DNA of 64,000 nt from Agelaius tricolor. Lineage: Eukaryota; Chordata; Aves; Passeriformes; Icteridae. Below, in pieces: positions 1 to 12,091 of this stretch (position 1 is the first letter of the stretch; each line of letters starts with the position of its first letter). The stretch spans positions 97,883,381-97,947,380 of the forward strand of contig JALJCS010000001.1 of NCBI GenBank assembly GCA_023055355.1. Direction: 5' to 3'. Position numbers and translations under genes: made by a program. The notes beneath the pieces were generated by a model, which was not told where the DNA came from, did not search any database, and saw nothing but the letters and a program-made list of their open reading frames with translations.

Positions 1-349
1 TCCTTATCTTGGAATACCTGCAATTTTTAATAGCTGGTAACAAAACTAATGAAAAGTAGATGCTACTCTTTTCTGTGATCAGACAGAGCATCTTGACAAG
101 TCAGATTTATTTCAAAGGTAGTAACTAAACTTCTAAGTACAATTTCTCTTATTTTTAAGGCTATTAGATGTGGGCAAAAATAGGTGCCAATAACTTTAAG
201 ATAAAGAAGGGTTGGTCAAGTACTTGCAGTTTGGATTGCCTTCTTTGGTACTAGGGTTTTGTGTAAACCAGTGAACTATAACTAAAAGCAAGCATTGATT
301 TGTCTCCTCAATTAATTTTGTTCCACTTAAACTGATTAAATTCTAACAG

Positions 350-505
350 GTGTTTTTCCTTAAATATAAAGCAAGCAATGACCTTTTAATGGCTGTGCTG
401 ATAGATAAGCTTAAAGCAATCTGTTGTCTTATGGAATGCTCAGATGTTGGAGATATATATGCTTTCATTCAGCAAAGGTTGTCTTTATTTACTCCTGATA
501 TGCAG
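350..505 (+). CDS. Candidate internal coding exon of the unidentified membrane-protein gene
   Basis: This 156-nt stretch is open in one frame. It is preceded by an acceptor (taacag, AG at 348-349) and followed by a possible donor (ATGCAG then gtggta at 506). It would encode 52 residues from VFFLKYKASN to SLFTPDMQ, rich in Leu, Ile and Ala, with a Cys-Cys pair and a third Cys four residues on. It is exactly 52 codons, so it both starts and ends in phase 0. The frame runs past the donor to a stop at 548-550, so openness alone is weak evidence. The support is the splice sites, the balanced composition and phase agreement with the exons downstream. No family is recognised. It could instead belong to another transcript or be a chance open stretch. 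Confidence 0.4.
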
Positions 506-3182
506 GTGGTAAATCTGTTTTATACTCAGATAAGGGTCATAATAGTGTAACTACATGAAACAGAATAGAAGACAAAAATAATAGAGCAGGGTACATCTTT
601 TAAGTTAAGTACCTTTTTTTAGTTAATCATCTTGCACAAAAAGTTTGTGTTTTGGTTAACTTAAAAGACTCTTTAAGTAGTCTTTTGGGGGCAGCAAGTT
701 ATTTTTGCTATATTTGTTATAGGCAAAACAAGCTTTAGTTTTCCATGTTCAATATAGTTGGGCAAAAATATCATTTGATGACTGTTCTCAAGGCTAATGA
801 CAGCTGAAATGCTGGGTCCACAATTTGCTTGAATATAAGGTAAAGCAAAGAAGTTCAATTATTTGATTATGACTCTTGCAGCGGGATTAATGTGTTGAAA
901 ACTTGGTATAGGTTTACCTTAACAGGTTAATGGGATTTAATGTAAATGAGCAATGACTCAGCTGCAAGCCCAAACTATGAGATCTGACAAACACTATCTT
1001 CCTCTTTCTAGATTAAAAGATCTAGTTTTTAAGCATCACTCACTTTAAATGCATAACTTGCTCTAAATCCCCCTTGGATTCTCTTCCTTCATTGAGGAAA
1101 TGAGCCCTGCCCAAGGCCTGTTACATGCTGGGTACAGTCTGTCTGCTAGGCCTTTTTCATAGACCTGTGCTGATTTGGAGCTATATGTGATGTGAGGAAA
1201 AAAAGAAATAAATCTCATTTCTAAGGCTTTGAAATTACTTGATCTGTGCTGCCTTTTAAGACACACTTATTAGGTAGAAGTCAAAGTGTTCAGGACCTCA
1301 GGCTTTATTTTTGCCTGAATAAAGACTAGATGTAGACATTACTCAAGCTGGAAAGGAGGCCCGAATACAAATGCCAAAACAGGAGCATATTCTGTTTCTC
1401 TTCTAGAGAAATTCAGGAGATGTGCAGAGGGAAACCACAAGCAAGTTTCTAAGAAGCCTCTATTATTATTATATTAGTAATTTTGTATGAAGAGTTGTAT
1501 GACTATAGGTTATCACTTCCAAACTGTCGTTCTAAATTACTTAATTTGAAAAGTTACAGAGTGCTTAACATAAAGTAAGGATTTTAGTGAGTACTTTATA
1601 TTTTCCTGTTTCTTTGTGAATGACTTCCTTAGTACTTTACCCTGAATCTATACTTAAACCTAACACTTTCTAAGTCCTCTATAACCATAAGAACTCTGTA
1701 TAGATAAGCACAGTGGTGCATGTCTGAGCACAGAAAGCCCTTTTTGACACCTGTAAACAATATGAACAGCTAAGACTGCTATAAGTATCTTTTTGCAGGA
1801 CATTGTTCACTGACATGCTGGTCTAGATATGTCAATTCCAACAATTATTTTACCTAAAGGAGGAGGTTTTAGTAAGAATGCAAATAGTAGGTTAGGCTAT
1901 CTGCTGCTTCCTTTGTAGAGTTTTACATCTGTGTTCATCCCTAGAGTATTGCCTTTGTTTATCACTGGCTATATCTTTATAATAAGAATTGTTTGCCTCT
2001 AGTTACTTTAAAATAAGGTTTTCAAGGGTGACTCAGAAAATGCCTCTTGAAGAACTTCAAGTTTAAGGTGGCAATTCATAGATGTGAAGTAACAATTATG
2101 GCTTGTTTTAAAACCCATGTGGCCAGTGCTTGCAATTAACCTGAATTGTACACAATGTTTCAAAGGATCTCTACTTTCAACAAAAGCACTGAGAACACTC
2201 TTTCCATCAGCAGGCTGATCCAATGGTTTATTGCTTCCCTGTAGAAACTGGGTATTATCTCTTTGGAATTAAAATGGCTTCAGATTTAGCTTTTGGCAAA
2301 TGCTATACCTTTTCACTTTATACATGGGCTTGTAGCATTAGTATTTTCCTCACTCGAGGGCACTTAATAAACATTAAAATCAAGTCATCCTTTAAACTTA
2401 TGAAAAATGAGATTAACAGGTTTAGCTCTTCAAATCTCATTAAATGTTTTTCACCTAGTGTGTTAATACATGCAAATCTTGGCACCCTCACAGATCCTCT
2501 GTAACCAAAGTGAAATAGAAACCTTATAGCTGGATGAAATTTTGCATTATAATGCCATAACTGTGCTAGGATGAACTCCAAATCTAAAACAGCCAAAAAG
2601 GACTGACAGACTCTCTGAATGTATAGAGGGAAGTAGTGAAAGCTCTTGCTATGTTTGGATAAAGTTTGTTTGTGCTTAGTTGTAAGACCCAGAACCTTCT
2701 TTCTACAACTAAATCCTTCATTCATACATAAATGCAAATCCTGTTCCTACATGTCACTTCATTTAAATTTGACTGTTGGGGAAAAAATGGGACACCCAGA
2801 TCATTCAGTAAGACAGTACTTTTATTATTTAGCATTAAGAAGCTTTGATTAGTGGCTTTTTTTCCTTCTTTTGGCACAGAATCTTGGAGGATCCTACTGG
2901 AAGCCTCCTTATGCTATAAAGCCCTGCTAGCACTGATGTGACTTGAAAATTCTTGAGCCATTTAATGTAAATATTCATAATGTGTAATTATTATGAAGAA
3001 ATTTTGTGACTGCTGCAGTTGTTCATTTACTGTAAAATAACTGCAAATAGCTATTGGTTATCCAGACTTGTAACTTTTGTTACAAAATCAGATCTATTTG
3101 TTATAAAATGAGACTGATTCACATTGATTACATCATTTTTTCTGTCTGTCTGGTTTTATATCAGGTTGTGTTTGATTTGCAG
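506..3182 (+). other. Probable intron, no other gene seen
   Basis: AT-rich single-copy-looking sequence between the candidate exon at 350-505 and the candidate microexon at 3183. It contains only short open stretches on both strands, none with paired splice sites, apart from a possible alternative terminal exon at 2880-2930 reported in the findings. No transposable element was recognised. Confidence 0.35.
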
Positions 3183-3216
3183 ATAGACCATGAGAAGTAT
3201 CACACACAATTTACCT
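3183..3216 (+). CDS. Candidate 34-nt microexon linking 350-505 to 7823-7914
   Basis: The acceptor is good (tttgatttgcag, AG at 3181-3182) after a T-rich tract. A donor gtaact follows at 3217. Read in phase 0 it gives IDHEKYHTQFT plus one leftover base. That base joins the first two bases of the exon at 7823 to make a Tyr codon. It therefore supplies exactly the phase shift (0 to 1) needed between the flanking exons. The phase fit and splice sites are seen in the sequence; use as an exon is inferred. A 34-nt match of this kind can arise by chance, and other undetected exons could make the connection instead. Confidence 0.35.
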
Positions 3217-4923
3217 GTAACTTGAAGCACTGAAAAAACAGAGTTTGCTTTCTAAATAATTTGTCCCAAATAGCTTTTTCAGGCTCCTCATTAGTTCCTG
3301 GTTTCCAGGTTTCTGGCTCCTCCTTACCCTGCTAAATATTTTCCTTTGTCAGGATTTGATTCCAGACCTACTGAGCAGCTTCTGTTGAATAAGAGCTTTT
3401 TGGACTAGACTTGTCTGGCTAGACTTTTGGTCTCTACAGGTCTAATTTAGGTGCCATCTCACTACCACTTCCAGCTAAGCAAGAAAAAGCTGCACCAAAG
3501 CCAGACAACTGGGATGAAACAGCAGGCAGCTTTTTTTGCTTGTATGTTAGACCTAGATTTTAGAAGATTTTAGATAGCTGCAAACTGTTGTTTAACATCT
3601 GAGTGATTTGATACTCATGCTTCTGTTGTGCTCTGTAATACTTCAAAGTGCTGTCAGCTTGAAGTGTTGGAAGTGTAGTGATTGACATCCCTAAGTGGGG
3701 AGTTAGTGTAGCTACTTACAACCAGTTGGGAAATATTTTCAAATCCCTGCTATATGTGAGTAGTATTTGTTCCAATATGCTTTTCAGTCTGATAAGGGAT
3801 CAAAGGTGTAATTTTATTTCAAAGTTAACCTTGAAGCAAGTGGTGCTGAAGCTGTTTAATACTGGCATTATTGTGAAAGCTGAATGAGCGATGAATTGAA
3901 ATTTAAACAGTTTCTGGGAGAAGTTAGCTGAGAGAAAGATAACTGGTATAGGATGCCACAACCCAAAAGTTGTAAAAGCTTTGTTTAGGTGATTAATTTT
4001 AGCTTGTGAAACCAGAGAAGTAGCAACAGTGGAGGGACTGGATTGTCAAGTGTGAAGATGGGCTCAGCAGCTGAATGAGGCTGCTATTAATTCTGTGTGT
4101 ATAAGTATATGTGTGTGGGCATATATATCACAGCAGAGAAAAATATGGAATAAGTGGGGATATGCTCAAATAGTATATTAAAAAAACACTTGTAGAAACC
4201 AATGGCAAAAGGACAATTAAGAATGTAGTAATTTTTTGCTGTTTAGCCAACAAGAAAAGAAAATCCTGTATTTGTGGCTGGAACAGCTGTTGCTGCCATT
4301 CTATGAATCTGTTTCCAGAGAAATGAGGAAGTGATATGTGAAATACTGTCTTTACCATAAACTTCTGTGGACTTTGGAAGCACTGGAGTGACCTGAACAC
4401 TATGAAATATTGATCAAGATGTTAGGTTGTGAGATGATAGGTACAAAATAGGGAAATTTTTAATATACTTGTTAATATCCTCCTGTAGAGACTCCTGAAG
4501 CTTGCTTTGTCCCAACAATTTGATCTGTGATACAAAGCCATACCTAGAACCTTCAAAGAGCAGCTCCTTTTTGCTATGATTTGCAAAAAGCTTGATTTAT
4601 TGACAGCAAGGTTTCGATTTTTTGGCAGCAAGGCTGTATGAAATAAGTATTCTTGGATACCTGAAGCTATGCCTTCAATACTTCTAGGGTCTGAAATTTT
4701 GCAGTGCTTAGATGTTCAAGCACAGTAAGGATGCAGCTTTTCCTTTGGAAGTAGTTTTGAATGTATTTTAAGTAAAACTAAGTTCTCCTTGAATCTGGGG
4801 ACATAGACTTCATCTGTCTTTGGATAACCTTCTCACTCTGGGGTTTTCCATCCAAAAATACCATTGTTATTTAGATTTGTGTTGTCTCAATATCTACCTT
4901 CATGTAATGATTTTGAGTACACA

Positions 4924-5035
4924 CAGGACCTAAGAGGTCATCTGGTCCAGCCCCCCAGCAAGGGGCAAGTAAAGCTGGTTGCTCACATCCATCCAGCTTT
5001 GAATTTCTGAGGGACAGCCTACTTCAATGTTTACC
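4924..5035 (-). mobile_element. CR1 LINE 3'-end fragment, reverse orientation
   Basis: The motif ggtcatctggtccagccccc followed by ccagcaaggggcaa and ggttgctcaca is the reverse-strand form of the CR1 3' region. The fragment is short and lacks the terminal octamer repeat. It lies inside the proposed intron of the gene at 350-8194. Confidence 0.6.
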
Positions 5036-5157
5036 TATGCTGATTGCCTCTCCTACTATTTAATGGTGTGTTTCTTGCTGCAGCTCTGCCATCTGTTGTA
5101 CTGTTATGCAGGTCTAGGAGGAATCTCATTTAGTACTTTGTAAGTATTAAATGACGA

Positions 5158-5202
5158 GTGTCTTACTGCTGCCACTAGACAGCAGAGGCAGCAGTAAGAC
5201 AC
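5158..5202. repeat. Perfect 16-bp inverted repeat (hairpin)
   Basis: The left arm at 5158-5173 (gtgtcttactgctgcc) is exactly reverse-complementary to 5187-5202, with a 13-nt loop. The arms are GC-balanced, so the foldback is not low complexity. The stem is shorter than a typical microRNA precursor, so no RNA gene is claimed. Confidence 0.85.
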
Positions 5203-6237
5203 CCCTGCTAGCACCTTAACTTCAAGCTGAAAGAACACATCTTCATTGTCTGCTGTGTGCTCTAAGCTGTTGTAGTGGTCCTCCCCTAGATTTGCTTCAA
5301 TAAGTGAATGCTGCTTTTGTACTGGGCAGCCCAAAGTGGCACCACTGCAGATGCAGTTTGTCACAGTGGTAGAACTGATCAATTTTGTGGAGTTTCACTG
5401 CATTCCAGGTAGTGAAATACTGATACTCAGTTACACTTCTGAGTTACAGATGGACACTGGTAGCTACATGTTCTGTTTGTTTACTGGGAGATGAGGTCAC
5501 TTCCTGCACAGTTGCATTTCATCTGGCCAGCCCTGAGCCTGCACTATTGCATGGTGTCACTTTGTTCCAGGTGCAGGGCTCCTGTCTCTGTTCAACTTTG
5601 AGGACTGTTTCAAGGGGCTTGAAAATAGCCCTTTCCTAAATCTGACCATCTAGTGTGTTGGACCTCTGCTCTTTATTTCTCCCCAGTTTGATCTATGGAT
5701 TTACAGAGGGAATAATCTCTTTCATTGTCTAGTTGATTAATAAACAGGTAAAACAAGTGTACAGTATTGACTTTCAAATAATGCCCATGTTTATAAATTA
5801 CATTGTTCACAACAATTTGTAACTCTTCCCTAAGAAACCATTTCCTTCTATGTACTTCTGTGAAAGCCTACTGTCTTTTGAGATGTGTAAAAGACTGACC
5901 TCATCAATAAGTTCTCACAATTTGAGTTTTCTGTGCACACAATCATGTTTTAGACTTTAATATTTGGCTTCTAACAGAATTATCATGGTAATTCATCATA
6001 AGCTAGCTAATTCACTTCCTGAAAGAAGCCTTAATTTGAAAATAGTACATTAAGTGTAACTATTTCTTAGCATAATGAAAAACTTCATCAGTGGACTCAA
6101 ACCAAAAAATAGTTGACTCTTCTGGTAGTAATGACTATTTGTACTTGTCATTCTTCATTTTAAAAATTGTTTTGTCTTGAATCCTGGCTGTTTAGCTTTG
6201 TTCCTTGGTCAGCACTACATATGTACATAGAAGATAT

Positions 6238-6271
6238 TGTATTTTTTAAATGGTGGCATTTAAAAAATACA
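6238..6271. repeat. Perfect 15-bp AT-rich inverted repeat (hairpin)
   Basis: The arm 6238-6252 is exactly reverse-complementary to 6257-6271 around a 4-nt loop (gtgg). AT-rich arms make chance origin or a small foldback DNA-transposon remnant both possible. Confidence 0.8.
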
Positions 6272-7822
6272 CAAAAAATCAAAAATACAAAAAAATACAG
6301 TATCTGTTGGAGGCTTGGTAGCTTTCCATGTGTACTTTTGTTCCACATGATCAAGAGACATCTAATACTCGCATTGATCATTCTGGATAGCAAGTAGCTA
6401 TCTTTAGGCTATTCATTATAACTTATTCTACATTGAGTCATATGGAGGAATCAGTTAATGAAAAATGTCATGTCAGCCTATTAAGTAACATTTGTTCAGA
6501 AACAATAGCTAAAATTTAGTTATCTGCTCTTGTAATGTTGCATAGAAATATTCTTGCAAGGTCAAACTATTCCAAAATATTTATCATAATCTAGTTAATC
6601 CAGTTATTATAGAGTGCCATCTGAAGGTCTTTTAGTTGTTTTTTAATTCAAGTAACCAGCTGGAGAGCTGCAGATGGTATTGACAACATTATCTTTAATT
6701 CTGAAGTATCTTCACCGGCATTTCTTCCTTAGATGGCTGTGAAAAGTGAGCTATGTAATTATATGAGTAGTGTATCACTCAGAGCTTTAGAAGGCAGGAA
6801 ATCTTTACTTGAACTGCTCCTGGGGAATATTTCCCAACCTGGGGTCTGAACTGAGGCACAAACCAGCAGTTTCTGGGTTGCTTACTTTCTCTGGTGTTCA
6901 GCATGTTTGCACACCAATTCCTGCTCTGAAATGACCTTTAGGTGGGGTTTGAAGCATAGTAAGCATAGTATAAAAAAAAACAAGATGAGCAACCAGGAAC
7001 TGATATTTTACCTTAGCCTGAACTCAATGCATGCCCTTCCTTGCATTTGAGAGATTAATGAACTGGCTTGCATGTGCTGCTGGCCATCCTCTAGCATGAC
7101 CCCTTGAATGCCACAGGTTCAGTGTCCTGTACAAGCCTTTACCCTCTCTGTCTGTGTCTTGAAAATTCCTTGGAAATTTGATTCTTAATTTTAAAATCTC
7201 CCAGTTAGAAATGAAGAAAAACACACCTGCATCAGAAAATCCTACTTCAATATTCTTGTTGTTAGAGAAGTAAGGTTTAACCAGTGCAGTCAGGTCTTGT
7301 GTACAAATAAGGCTTCCGTTATCTGGATTGCAAAAGGCCCAGTACATGCTGGAGTATTTTGTGTACATGTAATCAATTGACTTTTGATTTTTACAAAGCT
7401 TATGTCATCCTGGTAGCAGCACAGTTTTTCAAAGTCCTAAAATGTGTGTTTTAATCCAGAACCTGCTTTGTATGGCTGTGGTTTATATAAAATGAGAAGT
7501 GAGTTCCCTTTTGGATAGATTATAGTGAATCATTGACACATCTGCATGAGAAATTGTCCTGAGTAGTAATAGGGTTACCTATGTAACTTGTAGCTTTGTG
7601 TAACCTGTCATGGTCGCTTCCCCATAAAAACTGTCCTTTTTGTATACATTCTTGGTTGTAAGTTCTCCTCCTCCTTTGCAGGAGAGTGAATTAGATAAAA
7701 TAGAGTGTAACTGTTCTGCAGAGTTAAATATTGCTAAATGTTGCTAAAATGTTATCCTACTATATGCTATTAAGCTGATTTTGTTGTTCTGTGTTAATCA
7801 GTACTATTTCCTTTCAATTTAG

Positions 7823-7914
7823 ATCAGTGTATTGTCACTCGGACGTACCTCTTTCTTCATAAATTTTGGTTCTTCAGTGCAGCCTACTACTTTGGGAACT
7901 GGGCATTCATTGCA
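7823..7914 (+). CDS. Penultimate coding exon, start of hydrophobic segment
   Basis: The acceptor is ctttcaatttag (AG at 7821-7822) and the donor is a strong gtaagt at 7915. The 92-nt exon enters with two bases completing a codon, then reads QCIVTRTYLFLHKFWFFSAA and continues YYFGNWAFIA. It ends on a complete codon, which is the phase the next exon needs. The translation is aromatic-rich and becomes a continuous hydrophobic run (WFFSAAYYF onwards) that extends into the last exon. This looks like a single membrane span or the last of several, but topology is inferred. I do not recognise the family. The donor quality and the phase fit with 8075-8194 make this one of the two best-supported coding pieces in the window. 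Confidence 0.7.
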
Positions 7915-8074
7915 GTAAGTACTTGGATTTTGGAGACCTCTGAATTGAGTTGGGTAATTTACAGTAGTTGTCATTGCATCATTGGCATCACCACTCTACA
8001 ATTTGTTTTACTTACATTGTGTTTATATGCCCCTGAACTCAATAACAGTAACACTTTTTACTTTAAATTTGCAG

Positions 8075-8194
8075 GTCTTTTTAATTGGATTAATTGTTTC
8101 ATGCTGCAAAGGCAAGAAATCAGTCATTGAAGGTGAAGTAGATGATGATGATTCAGATATGAGTGACGATGAACTGTCTGTTTATTACCATTGA
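8075..8194 (+). CDS. Last coding exon: end of membrane span and acidic C-terminal tail
   Basis: The acceptor is tttaaatttgcag (AG at 8073-8074). The exon gives 39 residues and a TGA at 8192-8194. It starts VFLIGLIV, completing the hydrophobic run begun in the previous exon. Next comes SCCKGKK, a Cys pair plus basic residues typical of a cytosolic stop-transfer edge and possible palmitoylation site. The tail EGEVDDDDSDMSDDE is strongly acidic with Ser residues suited to casein-kinase-2 type phosphorylation, and the protein ends LSVYYH. With the upstream candidates the visible C-terminal part is 133 codons. No known family was recognised; a multi-pass or type I membrane protein of the secretory pathway fits, but this is inference. 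Only a 160-bp intron separates it from the previous exon. Confidence 0.75.
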   Translation, partial: VFLIGLIVSCCKGKKSVIEGEVDDDDSDMSDDELSVYYH

Positions 8195-8310
8195 CAGCCT
8201 TTTGCCTTCAAGATGAAAAAATGTAAAATTGCATTGAGAGTCATGCCCATGTGGAACTTGTATCCAGATAAGCATCTTTGCACCTGTAAAAATAAATGAA
8301 ATGAGTGTAC
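8195..8310 (+). other. 3' UTR with first polyadenylation signal
   Basis: AATAAA at 8291-8296 lies about 100 bases after the stop, followed by a modest TG-containing stretch (gagtgtactcac). A longer 3' UTR is possible: the following 1.8 kb is AT-rich with no gene, and another AATAAA occurs at 10022-10027. The true transcript end cannot be fixed from sequence alone. Confidence 0.5.
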
Positions 8311-9607
8311 TCACTTAAAGGGATAAAAAACCTGAATATCACTTTGAGTATCACTGTTAAATGAGAACAAATGTTGAAGCTGACCTTGAGTAATATATAG
8401 AAAATATTGTTTTATGATTAAACATATGTGTAACCTTCTGATGTATAATTTGATGAACTGTTGTTACTATTTCATAATTCACAATGCTTTTCTGTTAACT
8501 TAGGTTTTCTTAAATACTTTCATGCTTAACCTGTAGGACTTTTTTATTCATAAATACAACTAAAATCCTGCAAAACAGTGCAAGTAGTGCAGGAGAGATT
8601 TGGATGAAGTTTACATTTTCAGAAGGACTTGACTTAACTTTTGCATTAGTTTTGCTGTGATTTCTGTATAAAACTAAAGCTAACAAGAGACTTTCCATTA
8701 ATGTATGCCAAAAATATTATTTAAATGGTGAGGTTCCAATCTGTGAAAAATAAGTAATTTTCATACTGTGATTTCCACTGAGTTACCATGGAAATCCTCA
8801 GGTAACTATAAGGTGGCTTTTGCTCTCTCAAAGGAAGTCACAGTGTAAATTACAATATTCAGCATTGATGCATTGTTTTAGTATGGTTAAGTTCTGAAAC
8901 TTCCAGGTGCCTGATCTAGTCATAACCAATGGAATAATGAAGATGTGATTAATTTTTAACTTATTTTTCTCTTTAATGCAAATTGTCTAGTTTGAAGTTC
9001 TTTCAATATTTAAAGTAAATGTTGTCAATTTGTTTACAAACCAATATGTTTATATAAACACAATTCAAAAATATTTTTGTCATTCGTGTTGTCTTTGTAA
9101 AATAATCCTATTTTAGCTATATAGTTACTGAGCTATATTTCTAAGGATGAAAAAAATCTTCATATATCCTTTGACAGACTCTGAAAGAGAAAATTTTTAC
9201 AAGGACAGGTTTTTAAGCTTCTAATGCTACCTAAGGGACATTACAGTCTATGCAAGCACATGGAAAAGTTATTAGGTAGTCTTTTTTATAAGACTAATTG
9301 TTAAATAGCTATTAGAATGTAGGGTAGTTATTAATATTATGTCCTGCTTTCATGTTTGCAAACACTAAAGTTATCTCAAGAGCAATCTGCCTATTTCTGC
9401 AGTATTTCAGAACAGCAGGCTCTCAGGAACTTCTGAATTCTAATTTAGTTTGACTATTGGAGAAGGTCTTGGGTGAGTTGTGTAGGTCGTGCAGGAACAC
9501 AGGGAACTGATGTTTGAACTATAGGAACAAAAACACCTGCTATCTTTTAACAAGCCTTGTGTGCCAACTGCTCCAGTAATAGAAATGTTGATGTGGCAGT
9601 GTGGAAG

Positions 9608-9685
9608 AATCACACACAGAATAAGCTGAGTTGGAAGGGACCCATATGGATCTGGAGTCCATCTCCTGGCACTGGAGGTGGCTCA
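9608..9685 (-). mobile_element. CR1 LINE 3'-end fragment, reverse orientation
   Basis: The sequence aatcacacacagaataagct, then gagttggaagggaccc and gagtccatctcctggc, is the reverse form of a bird CR1 3' end. It is closely similar in layout to the longer copy at 28181. It is cut off after about 80 bases. Confidence 0.65.
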
Positions 9686-12091
9686 TAAGATGAAAATACA
9701 CAGTCAGGTCTGCTCAACTAATATCAATCAATCTGTTTGCTATCAATGTGACATTTGAAAGGACAAAAATGTATTCAAACACTGAGTAGGTACTGAAATT
9801 TGACTAGGCAGTCTGAACTGTCTGACTAGAATTAGCTGAATATTATTTAAACATGACAACTGGAGAAGCTTGCAAGGAATAAGTTGTAAGGAGTTCAAGT
9901 AATTCAAACAGAAGTTAGAATGTGATGTTGACTGTCTGGAAGCTACATCCAGAGCATAGCAAGAACTTGGAGTATACTTATTTGTAGATGCCCTAGTGGA
10001 AAGCTTACATGAGATAATTTAAATAAAGTTAACTGCTGAGATGTCCTCCTTTCTTTCTGGGTTTTATTAATTTGTTGTCTTCAATTTTAACCAAAAATTG
10101 TCACTTCCTTCTTACAGGTTTGTTTGAAACACAACTTTGCAGAGTTATATCCATTCTGCCCTAACTTTGCCCTGGGGAGATCACTGCTCATTTGTGGAAG
10201 ATTGTTGGGAAGGTGTTGGTTTTGTGCCATGCAGCTGCTTCATGCTATGTGCAGGCCTAGGGGATCACTGGCCAAGGTGCCTGGCCAGTGCCTAGGTACA
10301 TTTTGTTATAGGTCTCTTATGTTTCTAGTATTTCCTTAATTTCCAGGAATTTCTCCCAGTCCAGTTCTGTTTCCTGTCTAAATAATCTATATGCAATAAT
10401 GCAGCGATCTGCCTTTGAAATGGTGACTTTGTCTTTTTAATTGGAGGACTCAGTAAGTACCAGATTTTTTATCCAAATATTAATCAGATTTATAAGCAGC
10501 CCATTGTTAATTGCAGCTATCAAGAAGCAGGCTTCTCTAGGAGAGTTCAAAAGTTACTTTAGACATCTGCTGTCACCCTCAGTCATAGAAGCAGTAAATA
10601 ACTGCCAGCATTCGTAATCAGAATTATTCGTCACCTGCCACATCCTCACTAAAATTTTTCAGGAGTTCAATGAACCATTTGACTGACAAGGTTTTAAAAG
10701 ATTTTCCATGCACTAATGTAATTGTAATGAATATACACTCAAGAATTCATCTCTAAATACTTCATGTGATGGAAACTTGACTTTTTAGCTGTACTGTGCC
10801 TTTAAAATGAACTAGAGGTGTTTTTGAAGTTTACTGTGTGAACTATGGCTGTGTTTCTACATCCATTATCACCGAGTCAAGAAACCTAGCAGTGAAGTTT
10901 AAGACAGCTGTGATCTAAAATACTTGGCTTTGATCAATACTTCCAAGAAACAGAACTTCCAGTGTGTTTTCATTCTAGTTGTCTCTTGTGCGGTCTTAAA
11001 TACTTGCAGTTAGAACAAGTCATTACTTTTCATCCACAAAGTGCTGCTATAGCAGCACATCTACTAATTTAGCTGTTAAATATGAAATGATAATCCAGTT
11101 TTCTGCAGTTTTGGGAGCAAATTTGAACTTTGCAGTCATGTTACAATAGTGTTCTACCTTGCAAGCAAACATTTAATATCTTCAGCTGAGTCTTCAGAGG
11201 TCTGTTTTCTGGACTGAAGTCACTAAAAGACATCAGAAATTTTCACTACTTTCTTTAAATGAGTGATATTTCAAATCCATCTCTGAAATGTGAGCTTTCA
11301 AAACTTCTGTAGTGCTATTGTCAGACCTGCCTTAAGTTACTTTTGTTGTTGCACTTCTCTAGTTAGATTCTACCATGTTGGAGGTTCATGACCATTTAGA
11401 AACTAGAGAGCCTTAAATCTTGCTGACATGTCAAATAAAGCAAGATTACACAGAATATGTTGGATAGAATTCAACACCGTGCCAAATAGTTTCTCATTTT
11501 GTTATTTGGACTACAGTGATTGGTAGTTTATTGAGAGTTCCAGGTCATAAGTATGGTAAAGCCTGTAATAGTTTGCTTGTTTCATATCTGAAGCTGAGTG
11601 TGCTGCAGACTTCCTGCTGATTGTCAGAAACAAGTGAAAAGCCTTTCCTGGTAAAGATGAAAAGAAATACCTGCTAACTTTTTGTATTTTCTGCTTTAAT
11701 TTCAGGAAAATGATTGCAGGGTAGGCTTGAGATTTTTGCACTGAGCATTTTAATGTACTTCTGGGTAGAGTGTACCTGTACAAGAGCCATGCTGCAAAGG
11801 ATGGTAATTGCATGCTCAGAAAATTTGACTATTTAAGCTGAAAGCTAATGAACCTTTTCAATGCTTATGATTTCCTTCTGAATAATCAGTGTAGACATAA
11901 CCATGCAGTTTTGAAATGTCTTCTACTGCTTAGAAACTGTATTTCTTGGATTTTCAGCTGTTATTTGACTTTGTCAACACAAGTTTGAGTTGGCCTACAA
12001 CAGAGTTTTGAAAAGCATTACCCCCCTGTAGAAACTATTATGTGGTTTGTCCTAAAATAATGCTAAGTGCTGTTATGCATAGCAGAGGTAT

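Larger units (their letters stand above)
3217..7822 (+). other. Probable long intron with a CR1 fragment and two perfect hairpins
   Basis: No coding stretch with convincing splice sites was seen here on either strand. It holds a short reverse CR1 fragment near 4924-5035 and perfect hairpins at 5158-5202 and 6238-6271, listed separately. The rest is AT-rich and unremarkable. Confidence 0.35.

Noticed and set aside
2318..2737. 139-codon open stretch, minus strand
   Set aside because: Lies in the proposed intron, lacks splice signals, and overlaps other open frames on the plus strand; no protein-like features.
5158..5202. MicroRNA precursor
   Set aside because: A perfect stem of only 16 bp with a 13-nt loop is shorter than typical precursors and no extended pairing was found outside it.
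7930..8130. 66-codon open stretch overlapping the last exon in another frame
   Set aside because: It starts inside the short intron and uses a frame inconsistent with the spliced reading frame.
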